Source of the DNA: Spirochaetia bacterium
GTDB lineage: Bacteria; Spirochaetota; Spirochaetia; Treponematales; Breznakiellaceae
Assembly: GCA_025997595.1 (NCBI GenBank)
Contig: BNUU01000025.1
Location: forward strand, 1-29,258
Length of the DNA stretch: 29,258 bases
Reading direction: 5' to 3'
In this document: positions 7,447-15,682 of the stretch, piece by piece
How the letters are laid out: each line of letters begins with the position of its first letter
How positions within the stretch are numbered: the stretch's first letter is position 1
The notes under the pieces: generated by a model
The model's input: only the letters and a program-made list of their open reading frames with translations
What the model was told of the DNA's origin: nothing
The model's database searches: none
Position numbers and translations under genes: made by a program

Positions 7447-7965
7447 CTACGCTCCTGTCTCAAAATATTTGCCGAAGTTGCCATCCAGCCCATACCGCGC
7501 CCCGTCACGGCATAACTTCTCCAATGCACCCCGGTCTAAACCACGCACCGCAGAGGAATGGCCCTGATTCCAAAACCATGAACAAATCCGGTCAAGGTTC
7601 CGTACCTTGGCCCCGCCTTCCTGGGCATTCAAAACCGTCTCATTGTCCACAAGGCCAGCTACATGGGTAGCAACGCCATTCTTGATAAAAAAAGCCGCCC
7701 GGATAGTCCCTGGCTTCGGGCTCTGTATCGTAAACACCCGCTTGAATAAATCATCAGCGGTAGTCCGTACCAGTAACCCCGTAGCCATAAACAAGGCAAG
7801 GCATACCGAGCCGGAACAGTCAGAGCCTTCCGGGTTTTCCTGCCCCCACTCATACGGGCTGCCGTATTGGAGCAGCAGGGCATAGATGAATTTTTCATCC
7901 TCAGACATCTTTTCAAACTGCCGCTGTTCGTTCTTGAATATCGCATCCCATTTAATAACCATCAT
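7447..7965 (-). CDS. Endolysin, NlpC/P60-type peptidoglycan hydrolase
   Basis: This 172-aa protein carries an NlpC/P60 catalytic core: YEWGQENPEGSDCSGSV holds the nucleophile Cys in the D-C-S-G motif, and THVAGLVDN holds the general-base His, about 60 residues later as is usual. The family cleaves the peptide part of peptidoglycan (gamma-D-Glu-diamino acid bonds). No signal peptide is present, consistent with holin-dependent export. The C-terminal 45 residues are unassigned. The start lies at the tandem ATGATG overlapping the preceding TGA. It is flanked by the coiled-coil membrane protein and holin-like genes, forming a lysis cassette. Confidence 0.75.
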   Translation of the reverse strand: MMVIKWDAIFKNEQRQFEKMSEDEKFIYALLLQYGSPYEWGQENPEGSDCSGSVCLALFMATGLLVRTTADDLFKRVFTIQSPKPGTIRAAFFIKNGVATHVAGLVDNETVLNAQEGGAKVRNLDRICSWFWNQGHSSAVRGLDRGALEKLCRDGARYGLDGNFGKYFETGA

Positions 7966-8189
7966 TTTCCCCCATGACGAAAAAAATTGATAATGATATT
8001 CACCGCCAACATCCCGGTGGAAATAATAAGGGCCAGCGTAGACTTTAAATTGCTGCTCTGTTCCCCCGCTTTCTTTTCCAGCCGTTCCACCCGCCCCATG
8101 ACGTGTTCCTTGAACTCCCGCATCTCCCCGCGCAGTTCCCTCATTTCCGATAGATTCTCAATCAGAAGCTGCCTGTCCTCTTTATCCAT
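7962..8189 (-). CDS. Coiled-coil protein with C-terminal membrane anchor (XhlA-like)
   Basis: This 75-aa protein has about 45 residues of heptad-like charged helix (SEMRELRGEMREFKEHVMGR ...) followed by a hydrophobic helix (TLALIISTGMLAVNIIINFF) and a short basic tail, RHGGK. The architecture matches haemolysin XhlA-like and holin-associated proteins found beside endolysins. The start has GGAGG at good spacing and overlaps the preceding hub-like gene by 8 nt. A role helping holin or endolysin is inferred from position. Confidence 0.6.
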   Translation of the reverse strand: MDKEDRQLLIENLSEMRELRGEMREFKEHVMGRVERLEKKAGEQSSNLKSTLALIISTGMLAVNIIINFFRHGGK

Positions 8190-9687
8190 TAGGTAACTCC
8201 TCCTTTATCTTTACCGTTGCCACAAACGCCGCATTTTTCTTATACCGCAGGGAAAGCGCCGTCACTGTCCCGGCAGTATTAACTTCTTTTGTATTAATCA
8301 TGACGATTGCCCCCACACGAGCATGAAAAATCCCCCGGTGCGTTTTCACCGTAAATTCCTTCTTGCGCTCCATCCGATCCGCAAGCTCCCGGTTTGTCCA
8401 ATCTTCGTACTGCGGCACACCGTCAACTTCGTCAGAAGAAAAATAAGACCCGGTAACATTCAAGGCCGCCGTCCCATAGGAGGCTATTTCCCCTTCGTTC
8501 CGTTTAAAACAGGAGGTATTCAAATCAAGGACAATAGGCTTGCCGTAAATCGAAGCCGCCGACAAATCACCATCACCCTCACGGGCAAGCTGAACCAGGG
8601 CCTTGTCATGGTGGGAAGTTGTATCAAATTTTGCATAGGCAAAATCACTGCCCTCAGAAACAATGCGGCTTTCCGCTTCTTCCTGCGTATCAATTTCAGA
8701 GGCGTATACCACAGGCCTTATTTTTCCGGACACGTCTTTTATGCTATATTCAGCCTCATACCCCTCACCCTCAATTTCCCGGACAATGGAATCCCGGAAG
8801 GGGTAATATGGTGCAAGTTCATCGGTATACAAAACCGGCGCATCCTCATACCGCCATATTTCCTGTTTCTCCATGGCCACCGGCAGATTGATTTTGAGCC
8901 GTACCGTATTGCGGTATTTTTCTTCCCGCCCGCTTTTCCGCAAATAGAAACTATTTTCCCCGGTAAAGGTATAAGAAATTTCACTGTCGTAGGGGTTTTC
9001 AAATTCACTCTGGTATGGCGAATGGGCAAACACCAGGGGTTTTTCTGTGGCGCATTCCAGATGACAGCGGTATGCCTTGGCAAGCGCCGAAAGCTCCGCC
9101 CATATATTTTTGGAGAGTTTCACATACGGCAGGGTCAGAAGGATAGTCGAACAGTCAATTTGCAGGTACGGTATTCCCAGCCTGGCGAATATCAAGTGAA
9201 CCAGGGATTTTTCCGGCTGCGTCTTGTCGCAGATAACCGCGTATGTAAACACCACCGGATTTTTCCAATCCCGGCTTTCATCGGTTTTCCGCAGACGGTA
9301 GGACAGATCGAGTAACCCAAGGCGAAGCTGCCGCTTTCGCCCAGGCCCCTGAATATCCTGGAAACCGTTATCATCAACAAAAAAGTAAAACCGCAAAAAC
9401 CAGGGCAGCCCCTCCCCAAGGGAAAAATAAATCCGAACTTCCCGGCCCGAGCCGTTATTCGCGGATTCTATCGAGTACCGGCCCTCAGGATTTTCCAGAA
9501 GCACTTCGCCCCGAGCCGAAGTTCCGCCTGCTTCCTCTTTTAATCCCTCAAAAGAAGCCTCCGCAATGTCCTGTTCCCGGATTGTCTCAAAATGATCCCC
9601 CCAATCAATGTCGATGCGCAACCGGACTGGTTTATCACCGGCGGCAATCGCTTCTTCCAGTGCGCTGTCAATGTCATAAAACATCAT
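8182..9687 (-). CDS. Phage tail/baseplate hub-like protein, 501 aa
   Basis: It is beta-rich throughout, opening with RLRIDIDWGDHFETIREQDI, then a segment with GEVLLENPEGRYS and IYFSLGEGLPWFLRFYFFVD; this 'curvilinear' ring-like pattern is typical of tail-tip and hub proteins that define small local features. The C-terminus contains a domain with RMERKKEFTVKTHRGIFHAR and VTALSLRYKKNAAFVATVKI. No catalytic motif is seen. It starts at ATGATG with GGAGG six bases upstream and overlaps the previous stop. Hub or baseplate is an inference from size, fold appearance and its place between tail-tube-like and lysis genes. Confidence 0.55.
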   Translation of the reverse strand: MMFYDIDSALEEAIAAGDKPVRLRIDIDWGDHFETIREQDIAEASFEGLKEEAGGTSARGEVLLENPEGRYSIESANNGSGREVRIYFSLGEGLPWFLRFYFFVDDNGFQDIQGPGRKRQLRLGLLDLSYRLRKTDESRDWKNPVVFTYAVICDKTQPEKSLVHLIFARLGIPYLQIDCSTILLTLPYVKLSKNIWAELSALAKAYRCHLECATEKPLVFAHSPYQSEFENPYDSEISYTFTGENSFYLRKSGREEKYRNTVRLKINLPVAMEKQEIWRYEDAPVLYTDELAPYYPFRDSIVREIEGEGYEAEYSIKDVSGKIRPVVYASEIDTQEEAESRIVSEGSDFAYAKFDTTSHHDKALVQLAREGDGDLSAASIYGKPIVLDLNTSCFKRNEGEIASYGTAALNVTGSYFSSDEVDGVPQYEDWTNRELADRMERKKEFTVKTHRGIFHARVGAIVMINTKEVNTAGTVTALSLRYKKNAAFVATVKIKEELPNG

Positions 9688-10559
9688 ATAATGCCTCCAT
9701 CGTTATTGGTGAACACAGAAGCCATCACCTTTCCTGCAACATAATACCGCAGCGGCCCGATTACCGGCCCAGCGGAATCAACCGCCATTTCATCACTCAT
9801 GAGCAGCAGCCGTTCAAGGTGCAGCCGGAACAGACCAAAACTCTTGCACTCGTACTTATCCCGCTTCACCTGGGCAATAAGGGTCAGCCCTTCAATCACC
9901 GGGGCAATATCTAAACCCGGCCTTAACATCCGGTGAATCCAAACCTCTGTCCGTGCCCCGCCGTCTTTCGTTGCCACAATCCGCAGACCGTAAATGTCTT
10001 TATCCTCCACCTCGTTGACCTTGTAAGTAACACCGTCAGCCTTAAACCGTTCCCCCCGGTCGGTTTCCGCAATCTCCGCATACGGATAAGCCACCGCAGG
10101 TATGTCTCCGGCTATATCCATTTTCAGGCTTAAAGGCCGCGACTCCTCTTCACCCATAATCCGCAGTTCAAACCCCGTAACCCGGCAGCCTTCATAAATC
10201 TTCCGCACACCGCCCCGGTCTTGAATCAGATTAAAAACTGCCCCATCCTCTGACGGCGCCATCAGAGCCTCATGGCGATACAGGTTCCGGGTTTCCGAAA
10301 CATAGACCGGCATTTCCATCACCCCCAGGCACAGCCCCAGCAGAAGCGGCGTCGTCCCGATGGAAAGCGGCGTAACCACGCAACCCGTCACCCCGTCACT
10401 CTTACAGAGGCCACGGCAAATCCCGTCCCCCTCAATCGGCGCTTCCTCTTTCAAAATCGAAACCGCCTCCCGGATCGTTTCCTCCGAATAAGGCAGCCTT
10501 ATTCCCCGGTAAGCCGTCTTGATGGTGATGGAGCATTCCCGCCCATGGACAAGCGCCAT
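9684..10559 (-). CDS. Phage tail-tube-like protein, 291 aa
   Basis: This 291-aa protein contains TPLSIGTTPLLLGLCLGVME and YVSETRNLYRHEALMAPSED, then FNLIQDRGGVRKIYEGCRVT with GFELRIMGEEESRPLSLKMD. The alternation and the 'C-x-V-x-G-F-E-L-R-I ... L-x-L-x-x-D-I-x-G' core resemble phage tail-tube/major tail proteins, as I recall them. The C-terminal half (Lys-Val-Asn-Glu-Val, HRMLRPGLDIAPVIEGLTLI) is beta-rich. It overlaps its neighbours by TAATG upstream and TGA/ATG downstream. An alternative is another tail structural protein. Confidence 0.5.
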   Translation of the reverse strand: MALVHGRECSITIKTAYRGIRLPYSEETIREAVSILKEEAPIEGDGICRGLCKSDGVTGCVVTPLSIGTTPLLLGLCLGVMEMPVYVSETRNLYRHEALMAPSEDGAVFNLIQDRGGVRKIYEGCRVTGFELRIMGEEESRPLSLKMDIAGDIPAVAYPYAEIAETDRGERFKADGVTYKVNEVEDKDIYGLRIVATKDGGARTEVWIHRMLRPGLDIAPVIEGLTLIAQVKRDKYECKSFGLFRLHLERLLLMSDEMAVDSAGPVIGPLRYYVAGKVMASVFTNNDGGII

Positions 10560-10999
10560 TACCCAATCCCTTCTATGGTGAGCCGGATCTTAAAAACCGC
10601 CGTCCAATCTTCCCCGGTTCCCCGGTGGGATGGTTCTTTATAGGACTTCGCTGCCAGCGCCGCCCGATCCACAACCCCGCCCATAGTCGGGTCATCTTCC
10701 AGGGCCTTTTCCAGTGCCGCCCCAAAAGCATAAGAGAGCAGCTCCCCCTCACGTTCCGGGCTGTAAAACGTAACCGAAAACACATACACATCAAGCCGGA
10801 CGATCCTGTCCTTCTCCGACCGTTCCCCGGTTTCCAGCTTCAAAAGCGGCGTAACCGATTCCCGCCCCAAATACCCCGGCGCAAGGTTCGGCCCAAACTC
10901 GACCAGGGGAGCCTTTATTTCCAGCTCCGCCAGATACTCATTAACCGCCCCGGTCAGCATGTTCCGGGCAGCCGACAAAATCGCTTCTTCCGTAAACAT
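10559..10999 (-). CDS. Phage minor head/tail-completion-like protein, 146 aa
   Basis: This 146-aa protein begins MFTEEAILSAARNMLTGAVN, has a beta-rich middle (RIVRLDVYVFSVTFYSPERE) and a C-terminal AVFKIRLTIEGIG strand. Its location right after a gp6-like connector and before a tail-tube-like gene is where head-closure, neck or tail-completion proteins are normally encoded, and the size fits. No motif proves it. The ATG follows the connector stop by 8 nt with a G-rich SD (GGGGGTGGG). Confidence 0.5.
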   Translation of the reverse strand: MFTEEAILSAARNMLTGAVNEYLAELEIKAPLVEFGPNLAPGYLGRESVTPLLKLETGERSEKDRIVRLDVYVFSVTFYSPEREGELLSYAFGAALEKALEDDPTMGGVVDRAALAAKSYKEPSHRGTGEDWTAVFKIRLTIEGIG

Positions 11000-11007
11000 C
11001 CCACCCC

Positions 11008-11625
11008 CTAAATAAGTACCCGCTTGTACGGTTCAAGGAGCAGCTTCACGTTTTCAGGCATACTTCCCTCAAACTGCTCCCCGCTGGTGCTTGCATTCCT
11101 GCCCCGGCCATTCCCCAACACCCCGATCCGCCGCCCCCGGTACCGGGCCATGTTCCAGGCTGCCAGTTCCAGACAGGCTGCCGCTAAGTCAGCCGGTACT
11201 TCCCCGGTGGCATAGCCCGCCGCATAATGTACCCGAAGGGCAGAAAGCCCCTTGGTCAGCTTCAAGGCGCGTGAGGCGATCAGTGTGTACGGGGTATCAA
11301 TTTCAGTGCCCGGAATCTCTGGTTCGAATGGATCAGGACTTAGGCGGTAAAGTTCAGGCTCCACAATTTCAGAAGCTTCGAGGCCCTGAACTTTCCAGAC
11401 CCCCAGTACCTCAGAAACAGGGTATTGCCGCAGCATAAAGGAGTAATCCCCCATGAATTCAAGGGAATCCGCATAGTTCCGCCGGTAGAGTTTCCTGCGG
11501 CAATATGATTCGGCGGTAGTAGTAGCCGAATTCAGGCAGAATTGGGCCAATGCTTCCTCCCGATCATCCACGCCCAGCACGACTTTGAACTCGTCCAGCG
11601 GGATAAGCGACTGTAATTGGCTCAT
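11008..11625 (-). CDS. Phage head-tail connector (gp6-like), 205 aa
   Basis: The N-terminal half shows the gp6-like connector pattern: LIPLDEFKVVLGVDD, then a helix LAQFCLNSATTTAESYCRRK, a beta segment (YSFMLRQYPVSEVLGVWKVQ), and a C-terminal helical part, VPADLAAACLELAAWNMARY, with RGRRIGVLGNGRGR. Connector proteins join portal to tail in siphoviruses. It is the first gene of the minus-strand operon, with AAGGGA before the ATG. The genes that normally precede it (terminase, portal, protease, capsid) are missing; instead the divergent defence operon begins about 270 bp upstream. Confidence 0.7.
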   Translation of the reverse strand: MSQLQSLIPLDEFKVVLGVDDREEALAQFCLNSATTTAESYCRRKLYRRNYADSLEFMGDYSFMLRQYPVSEVLGVWKVQGLEASEIVEPELYRLSPDPFEPEIPGTEIDTPYTLIASRALKLTKGLSALRVHYAAGYATGEVPADLAAACLELAAWNMARYRGRRIGVLGNGRGRNASTSGEQFEGSMPENVKLLLEPYKRVLI

Positions 11626-11721
11626 ATTTTCCCTTGCATGGGGAAAAACTACCCCTGTTTTGGGAGTCTGTAATTAGGAGTTTTACGCAATTTCAGGGGA
11701 ATTCGGAAAAAAGTGAAGAAT

Positions 11722-11733
11722 TTTCTTAAGAAA
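11722..11733. promoter_or_regulatory. 12-bp perfect palindrome in the divergent promoter region
   Basis: TTTCTTAAGAAA is a perfect palindrome lying between the phage operon start (11625) and the defence promoter (11783-11811). It could be an operator for a dimeric regulator, for instance one acting on both divergent units, but it is AT-rich and may be chance. Confidence 0.3.
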
Positions 11734-11782
11734 GATGCTTCTGAATGGCCTTAACAAAAACTGATTCACATTTTTTGGCTTC

Positions 11783-11811
11783 TTGATGATTCCCTGGCTA
11801 AGCAGTATACT
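11783..11811 (+). promoter_or_regulatory. Sigma70-type promoter of the defence operon
   Basis: TTGATG at 11783-11788, a 17-nt spacer and TATACT at 11806-11811 form a good sigma70-type promoter (4/6 and 5/6 matches). The start would be near 11818, leaving a leader of about 70 nt before the first ORF at 11892. No other comparable promoter was noticed before the downstream genes, which are spaced by -19 to +16 nt, so they probably share this one. Confidence 0.6.
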
Positions 11812-11891
11812 TTATTGGTGAAGATCTTTAAGAATACGGGAGCAGGAAAGCGGGGTGGGTACCGGGTTATTGTGTTCTTCAGGAGTTTTGC

Positions 11892-12092
11892 ATGGACAAA
11901 CACTATGTGGATGAAGAAATGATGGTTATGCATGAATCGGCTCAAACTCTATTCGGGATGGGTCTCATAAATGCAGCCGAAATGAAGGAATTTGACGAGG
12001 ATTGCCTTGCCAAAGAGGATATCACCACCCCCGCAGCCGGCGTTTCCCGGAGCAAAACCATAACTCCGGCCTTTACCAGCCCCCGGTACTGA
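11892..12092 (+). CDS. Short HigA/NadS-type regulator-like ORF, apparently lacking the HTH
   Basis: This 66-aa protein is preceded by CAGGAG at correct spacing. Residues 13-40 (MHESAQTLFGMGLINAAEMK, EFDEDCL) match the N-terminal pattern of HigA/NadS-like antitoxin regulators ('H-E-x-A-x-x-L-x-x-x-G-x-I-x-x-x-x-M-x-E-F-D-x-x-C-L'), as known from that family. In full-length members this is followed by a helix-turn-helix domain; here only about 25 residues remain (ITTPAAGVSRSKTITPAFTS). It is either a truncated relic or a reduced protein. It is first in the defence operon, 16 nt before the methylase, so it may autoregulate or simply be a leader ORF. Confidence 0.55.
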   Translation: MDKHYVDEEMMVMHESAQTLFGMGLINAAEMKEFDEDCLAKEDITTPAAGVSRSKTITPAFTSPRY

Positions 12093-12108
12093 AATTTTTG
12101 GAGCATTG

Positions 12109-13419
12109 ATGGCAAGCAAAAAGGGCAACCATAAAAAAACTGCCGCAAAAACAAAACCCAGGCCTCTCCGTTATCTTGATCTTTTTGCCGGTGCCGGGGG
12201 CCTCTCAGAAGGTTTTTACCGTGCCGGTTTTCGTCCCGTTGCCCATGTAGAACTTTCCACATCTGCCTCTTATACTTTAAAAACCAGGGTGGCAAAACAC
12301 TGGCTGGATGAGCATCAAAAAGAAACTATTTACCTGGATTATCTCAATAGAAAAATATCCAGGGAAGAATTGTATCGCCATATTCCTCAAAAAAAACTGA
12401 ACTCCGTAATAAATGCTGAAATTGGTCAGGAGGAACTTCCTGGCATATTTTCAAAGATTGATGAGCTTGCCGGATCATCCCGAAAAATTGATTTGATTAT
12501 AGGCGGTCCGCCTTGTCAGGCTTATTCCCTTATAGGGCGTGCCCGTGATTCCAACGGGATGCTGGGAGACAAACGCAATTATTTGTATTTATATTATGCC
12601 TCGTTCCTGGCAAAGTATAAGCCAAAGTATTTTGTTTTTGAAAATGTGTTGGGCTTGCGTTCAGCAAAAGATGAAAATGGTGATAAATATCTTGATGCAA
12701 TGAAAGCGTCTTTCAGGGATGCCGGTTATGAAATAGCAGATAGCCTGCTTTCAGCAAAAGATTTTGGGGTTCTCCAGAACCGTAACCGCTTAATTATTGT
12801 TGGCAAATTGACCAAAGATAGTGTCGATTTCCCTGACCTTGTTAAAACTGAAAATACTTCAGTTTTTGTAAATGAAATATTCAAAGATTTACCTGCAATC
12901 CAGGCAGGAGCAGGTTCAGTCGATCCTTGTATGAAAATACCCTATACCGGGACATATCTTTATAATTCAAAAATCAAAAATGATGATATTCCGGTAACCT
13001 GGCATGAAGCACGTCCCAATACAGAACAGGATTTGGAGATTTACCGGCTCGCAGTCAAAAAATGGAAAGATGGCAATCAGCGCCTTTTATATACCGAATT
13101 ACCTTCCCGCTTGAGAACTCATAAAAATTGTAAATCCTTCATTGACAGGTTCAAGGTTGTGGAAGGTGATCAGAAATACGCCCATACGGTAATGGCCCAT
13201 ATTGCAAAAGACGGCCATTATTATATTCATCCGGACATTAAACAGAACAGATCCATAACTCCCAGGGAAGCAGCCAGGCTGCAAACATTTCCTGATGATT
13301 ACTTTTTTGAATCAGAAAGCGAAGTACCTGGTCGAACTGCAGCATTTCAGCAAATTGGCAATGCTGTTCCGGTTTTATTAGCTGAAAGCATAGCTAACGG
13401 TTTATACTCATCATGGTAA
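12109..13419 (+). CDS. dcm: DNA (cytosine-5) methyltransferase
   Basis: This 436-aa protein has all key C5-MTase motifs in order: motif I DLFAGAGGLSEGF (residues about 24-36), IV IGGPPCQAYS with the catalytic Cys (about 132), VI ENV (about 177), VIII LQNRNRLIIVG (about 222), IX SITPREAARLQTFPDDY and X QIGNAVPVLLAESI. The target-recognition region lies between VIII and IX. The ATG at 12109 is preferred over the TTG three bases earlier because GGAG sits 5 nt upstream. It would transfer a methyl group from SAM to cytosine, protecting host DNA. Class 2 DISARM uses a C5-MTase (DrmMII); here it is paired with a DrmD-type helicase and with a Vsr nuclease at the far end of the operon. Confidence 0.9.
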   Translation: MASKKGNHKKTAAKTKPRPLRYLDLFAGAGGLSEGFYRAGFRPVAHVELSTSASYTLKTRVAKHWLDEHQKETIYLDYLNRKISREELYRHIPQKKLNSVINAEIGQEELPGIFSKIDELAGSSRKIDLIIGGPPCQAYSLIGRARDSNGMLGDKRNYLYLYYASFLAKYKPKYFVFENVLGLRSAKDENGDKYLDAMKASFRDAGYEIADSLLSAKDFGVLQNRNRLIIVGKLTKDSVDFPDLVKTENTSVFVNEIFKDLPAIQAGAGSVDPCMKIPYTGTYLYNSKIKNDDIPVTWHEARPNTEQDLEIYRLAVKKWKDGNQRLLYTELPSRLRTHKNCKSFIDRFKVVEGDQKYAHTVMAHIAKDGHYYIHPDIKQNRSITPREAARLQTFPDDYFFESESEVPGRTAAFQQIGNAVPVLLAESIANGLYSSW

Positions 13420-13430
13420 GTAAGTAAGTA
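13416..13430 (+). repeat. Short GTAA tandem repeat between methylase and helicase
   Basis: GTAA is repeated 3.75 times, covering the methylase stop (TAA at 13417-13419) and the start of the 16-nt gap before drmD. Unit gain or loss would not change the methylase product but would alter spacing to the drmD ATG, which has no clear SD of its own. Confidence 0.5.
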
Positions 13431-13435
13431 CACCA

Positions 13436-15682
13436 ATGAAAAATGCTTTATTGGAGCAATACGGACGTCATAAGTTACAGGAACTGCGGCAGTCTCCCTA
13501 TTCCTGTCTCATCGAATCCAAAATTGAGCAAACACCCCACCAGGTTGAAGCATTTGTCGCGGCCATCCAGGCCTTAAATACCGGCGGCATTATCCTTGCG
13601 GACGAGGTCGGCCTTGGAAAAACCATTGAAGCAGGGCTGATTTTAAAGTACCTTATTAAAAAAGGGGCAAAGCGTATATTAATTGCAATGCCTCCTTCTT
13701 TGCGTAAACAATGGCAGGACGAATTATCCGAAAAATTTTTGATAAGTGCGGAGATACCTGAAAGCAAGTATTCCGTCCAGCGCCGGGATGAAGATCATTG
13801 GAAATCCCTTGTCAAAAGAGACGATGCACTTGTTGTAATCACCTCGTATAACTTTGCTCCATGGTTTATCAAAAAGTTTTACGATGTCAAGTGGGATTGT
13901 TTTGTCTTTGATGAAGCCCATCGTCTTCGTAATTTTGGTAACGGTGCAAAAATGCCAAAAGCAATTTTTGATACAACCAGATATGTACCCAAAGTAATGT
14001 TGACCGCAACTCCGCTCCAGAACAACTTACGTGAGCTTTTTGCATTATCACAGTACATAGATGAACGAATATTTGTGAATGAAAAAGTTTTTGAAGAAAT
14101 GTATGTCAGGCCCGAAGATTATAAGGGTCTGAGGGAAACAATAACACCGATACTGCATCGTACTCTTCGTAAAGAAGTCGGTGAATATATGTACTTCAGC
14201 AAACGTGATTGTATGCTGGTAGACTTTAAACTGAGCCGTGATGAAGCTGTTCTTTATCAGCTTGCAAACGATTATTTACAACGTCCTGTTTTGTATGCAG
14301 TTTCTTCCCGGAATAATGCACTGGTTAAAATGGTTGTCCGCAAACTCCTTGCATCTTCAAGCTATGCGGTTATCGAAACTTTTGAGGTATTGCGGGAAAG
14401 ACTTAAAATATTAAAACAGAACACCCGTGCAGAAAAAGCAGATATCAGCTTAAAATCTTTTTTTAGTCTTATTGATGATGAAGATGACAACTCTACCGGG
14501 GACGATATCGAAGAAGATATTGAACAAATCGAGCGTGAACGTTACCGGACAGAAATAGACAATGAACTTTCCGCAATAAATGACATAATCAAAATGGCAG
14601 CCCAAATTAAGTCAAATGCCAAGATAGAAGCTGTTAAAGAAGCGGTTACCTTCGCGTTTGAGTATCACCGGGAAAATAAATTGCCCGAAAAAGCGCTTAT
14701 ATTTACCGAATCCAAACGGACTCAGCGTTATATAGTCGAAGCCCTGACTGCAGCAGGTTTTGAAGGTATAATCATTTTCAATGGCGAAATGAACGACCCT
14801 GAAACCAAAAAGATGTATAACGCCTGGAAAGCGCGTAATCCCGGGCGTGTAACCAACACCCCTGGTATAGATTTAAAACAGGCCATAATTGAACAGTTCC
14901 AGTATGAAGCTAAAATATTAATTGCAACAGATGTAGCAAGCGAAGGCTTGAATCTGCAGTTTTGTGATACCGTAATAAACTATGATCTTCCCTGGAATCC
15001 GATGAAAATTGAACAGCGTATAGGCCGTTGCCATCGTTTCGGACAAACCCGTGATGTATGGGTATACAATTTACTCAACAGGGAAAATGCGGCAGATGCC
15101 CGTGTGTATGAAATACTTGACCAGAAATTCAATCTGTTTAAAGGTGTATTCGGTGCAAGTGATGAAGCCCTGGGATTACTCGAATCCGGTACAAATTTTG
15201 AAAAGAAAATATTGGAAATTTATGAGCATTGCAGGACGGCAGCAGAGTTCAGGCAGGAGTTTAACCGGCTGGAGCGTGAGATAACGGCAAAACGCAGTAA
15301 AAAAGCCAATGAATTAAAACATATACTTATGTCAGTAAGCAGTGACGAGCAGAAAATACACCTTGCAAAAACCGCAGAAATGATAAAAAACTATGTAGGG
15401 AATACGGAACAATGGTCAAAAATAGCCGGGAACATAAAGCCGGTGTACAATACTATATTAAAGATCCAGAATAAAAATATTAGTTTTAATAAACCGGCTT
15501 CTGAGCACGGGTATATTTTTATCGGAGCTTTTCTCAAAAAAGAGCTGTCAGAGTTTATTACGGTATCACAAAACTGCAGATTCAAGCCTTCGCTTGCTAC
15601 ATCTGTTGCAATTAATATTTTAGCTTCATACTGGAACTGTTCAATTATGTCCTGTTTTGTATGCAGTTTCTTCCCGGAATAA
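13436..15682 (+). CDS. drmD: DrmD-like SNF2 helicase, 5' part (frame broken by internal rearrangement)
   Basis: This 748-aa product is of the SNF2-family DNA translocase type. Walker A is DEVGLGKT (residues 56-63), DEAH is at 159-162 (VFDEAHRLRNF), motif III is LTATPLQNN (189-197), motif V is LIATDVASEGLNLQ (about 498) and motif VI is QRIGRCHRFGQ (about 527), so both RecA lobes are complete. At residue 708 the frame enters an inverted 98-bp copy of its own sequence and ends after a 40-residue unrelated tail. The natural C-terminus lies in the following ORF. Removing the 1366-bp net insertion gives an 879-aa protein, close to class 1 DISARM DrmD. In DISARM this protein works with DrmMI and DrmABC; loss of the C-terminal about 170 residues may impair it. 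Confidence 0.85.
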   Translation: MKNALLEQYGRHKLQELRQSPYSCLIESKIEQTPHQVEAFVAAIQALNTGGIILADEVGLGKTIEAGLILKYLIKKGAKRILIAMPPSLRKQWQDELSEKFLISAEIPESKYSVQRRDEDHWKSLVKRDDALVVITSYNFAPWFIKKFYDVKWDCFVFDEAHRLRNFGNGAKMPKAIFDTTRYVPKVMLTATPLQNNLRELFALSQYIDERIFVNEKVFEEMYVRPEDYKGLRETITPILHRTLRKEVGEYMYFSKRDCMLVDFKLSRDEAVLYQLANDYLQRPVLYAVSSRNNALVKMVVRKLLASSSYAVIETFEVLRERLKILKQNTRAEKADISLKSFFSLIDDEDDNSTGDDIEEDIEQIERERYRTEIDNELSAINDIIKMAAQIKSNAKIEAVKEAVTFAFEYHRENKLPEKALIFTESKRTQRYIVEALTAAGFEGIIIFNGEMNDPETKKMYNAWKARNPGRVTNTPGIDLKQAIIEQFQYEAKILIATDVASEGLNLQFCDTVINYDLPWNPMKIEQRIGRCHRFGQTRDVWVYNLLNRENAADARVYEILDQKFNLFKGVFGASDEALGLLESGTNFEKKILEIYEHCRTAAEFRQEFNRLEREITAKRSKKANELKHILMSVSSDEQKIHLAKTAEMIKNYVGNTEQWSKIAGNIKPVYNTILKIQNKNISFNKPASEHGYIFIGAFLKKELSEFITVSQNCRFKPSLATSVAINILASYWNCSIMSCFVCSFFPE
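14283..15558 (+). repeat. Direct repeat copy 1 (1276 bp) within drmD
   Basis: This segment of drmD, encoding residues about 283-708, recurs at 15649-16924 at a constant offset of 1366 bp; I saw no difference between the copies and the translations are identical. Both breakpoints are sharp: before 14283 and after 15558 the two copies differ at once. It contains SNF2 motifs V and VI. Confidence 0.95.
15552..15649 (-). repeat. 98-bp inverted copy of drmD sequence at the duplication junction
   Basis: Exact reverse complement of 14884-14981 (and therefore of 16250-16347), the motif V region around LIATDVASEGLNLQ. It shares 7 bp (AGTTTAT, 15552-15558) with the end of direct copy 1 and 1 bp (G, 15649) with the start of copy 2. 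These microhomologies are typical of template switching. Confidence 0.95.

Noticed and set aside
8323..9315. Long plus-strand frame (330 aa) opposite the hub-like gene
   Set aside because: Antisense shadow of the 501-aa phage gene, whose SD and coupling are clear.
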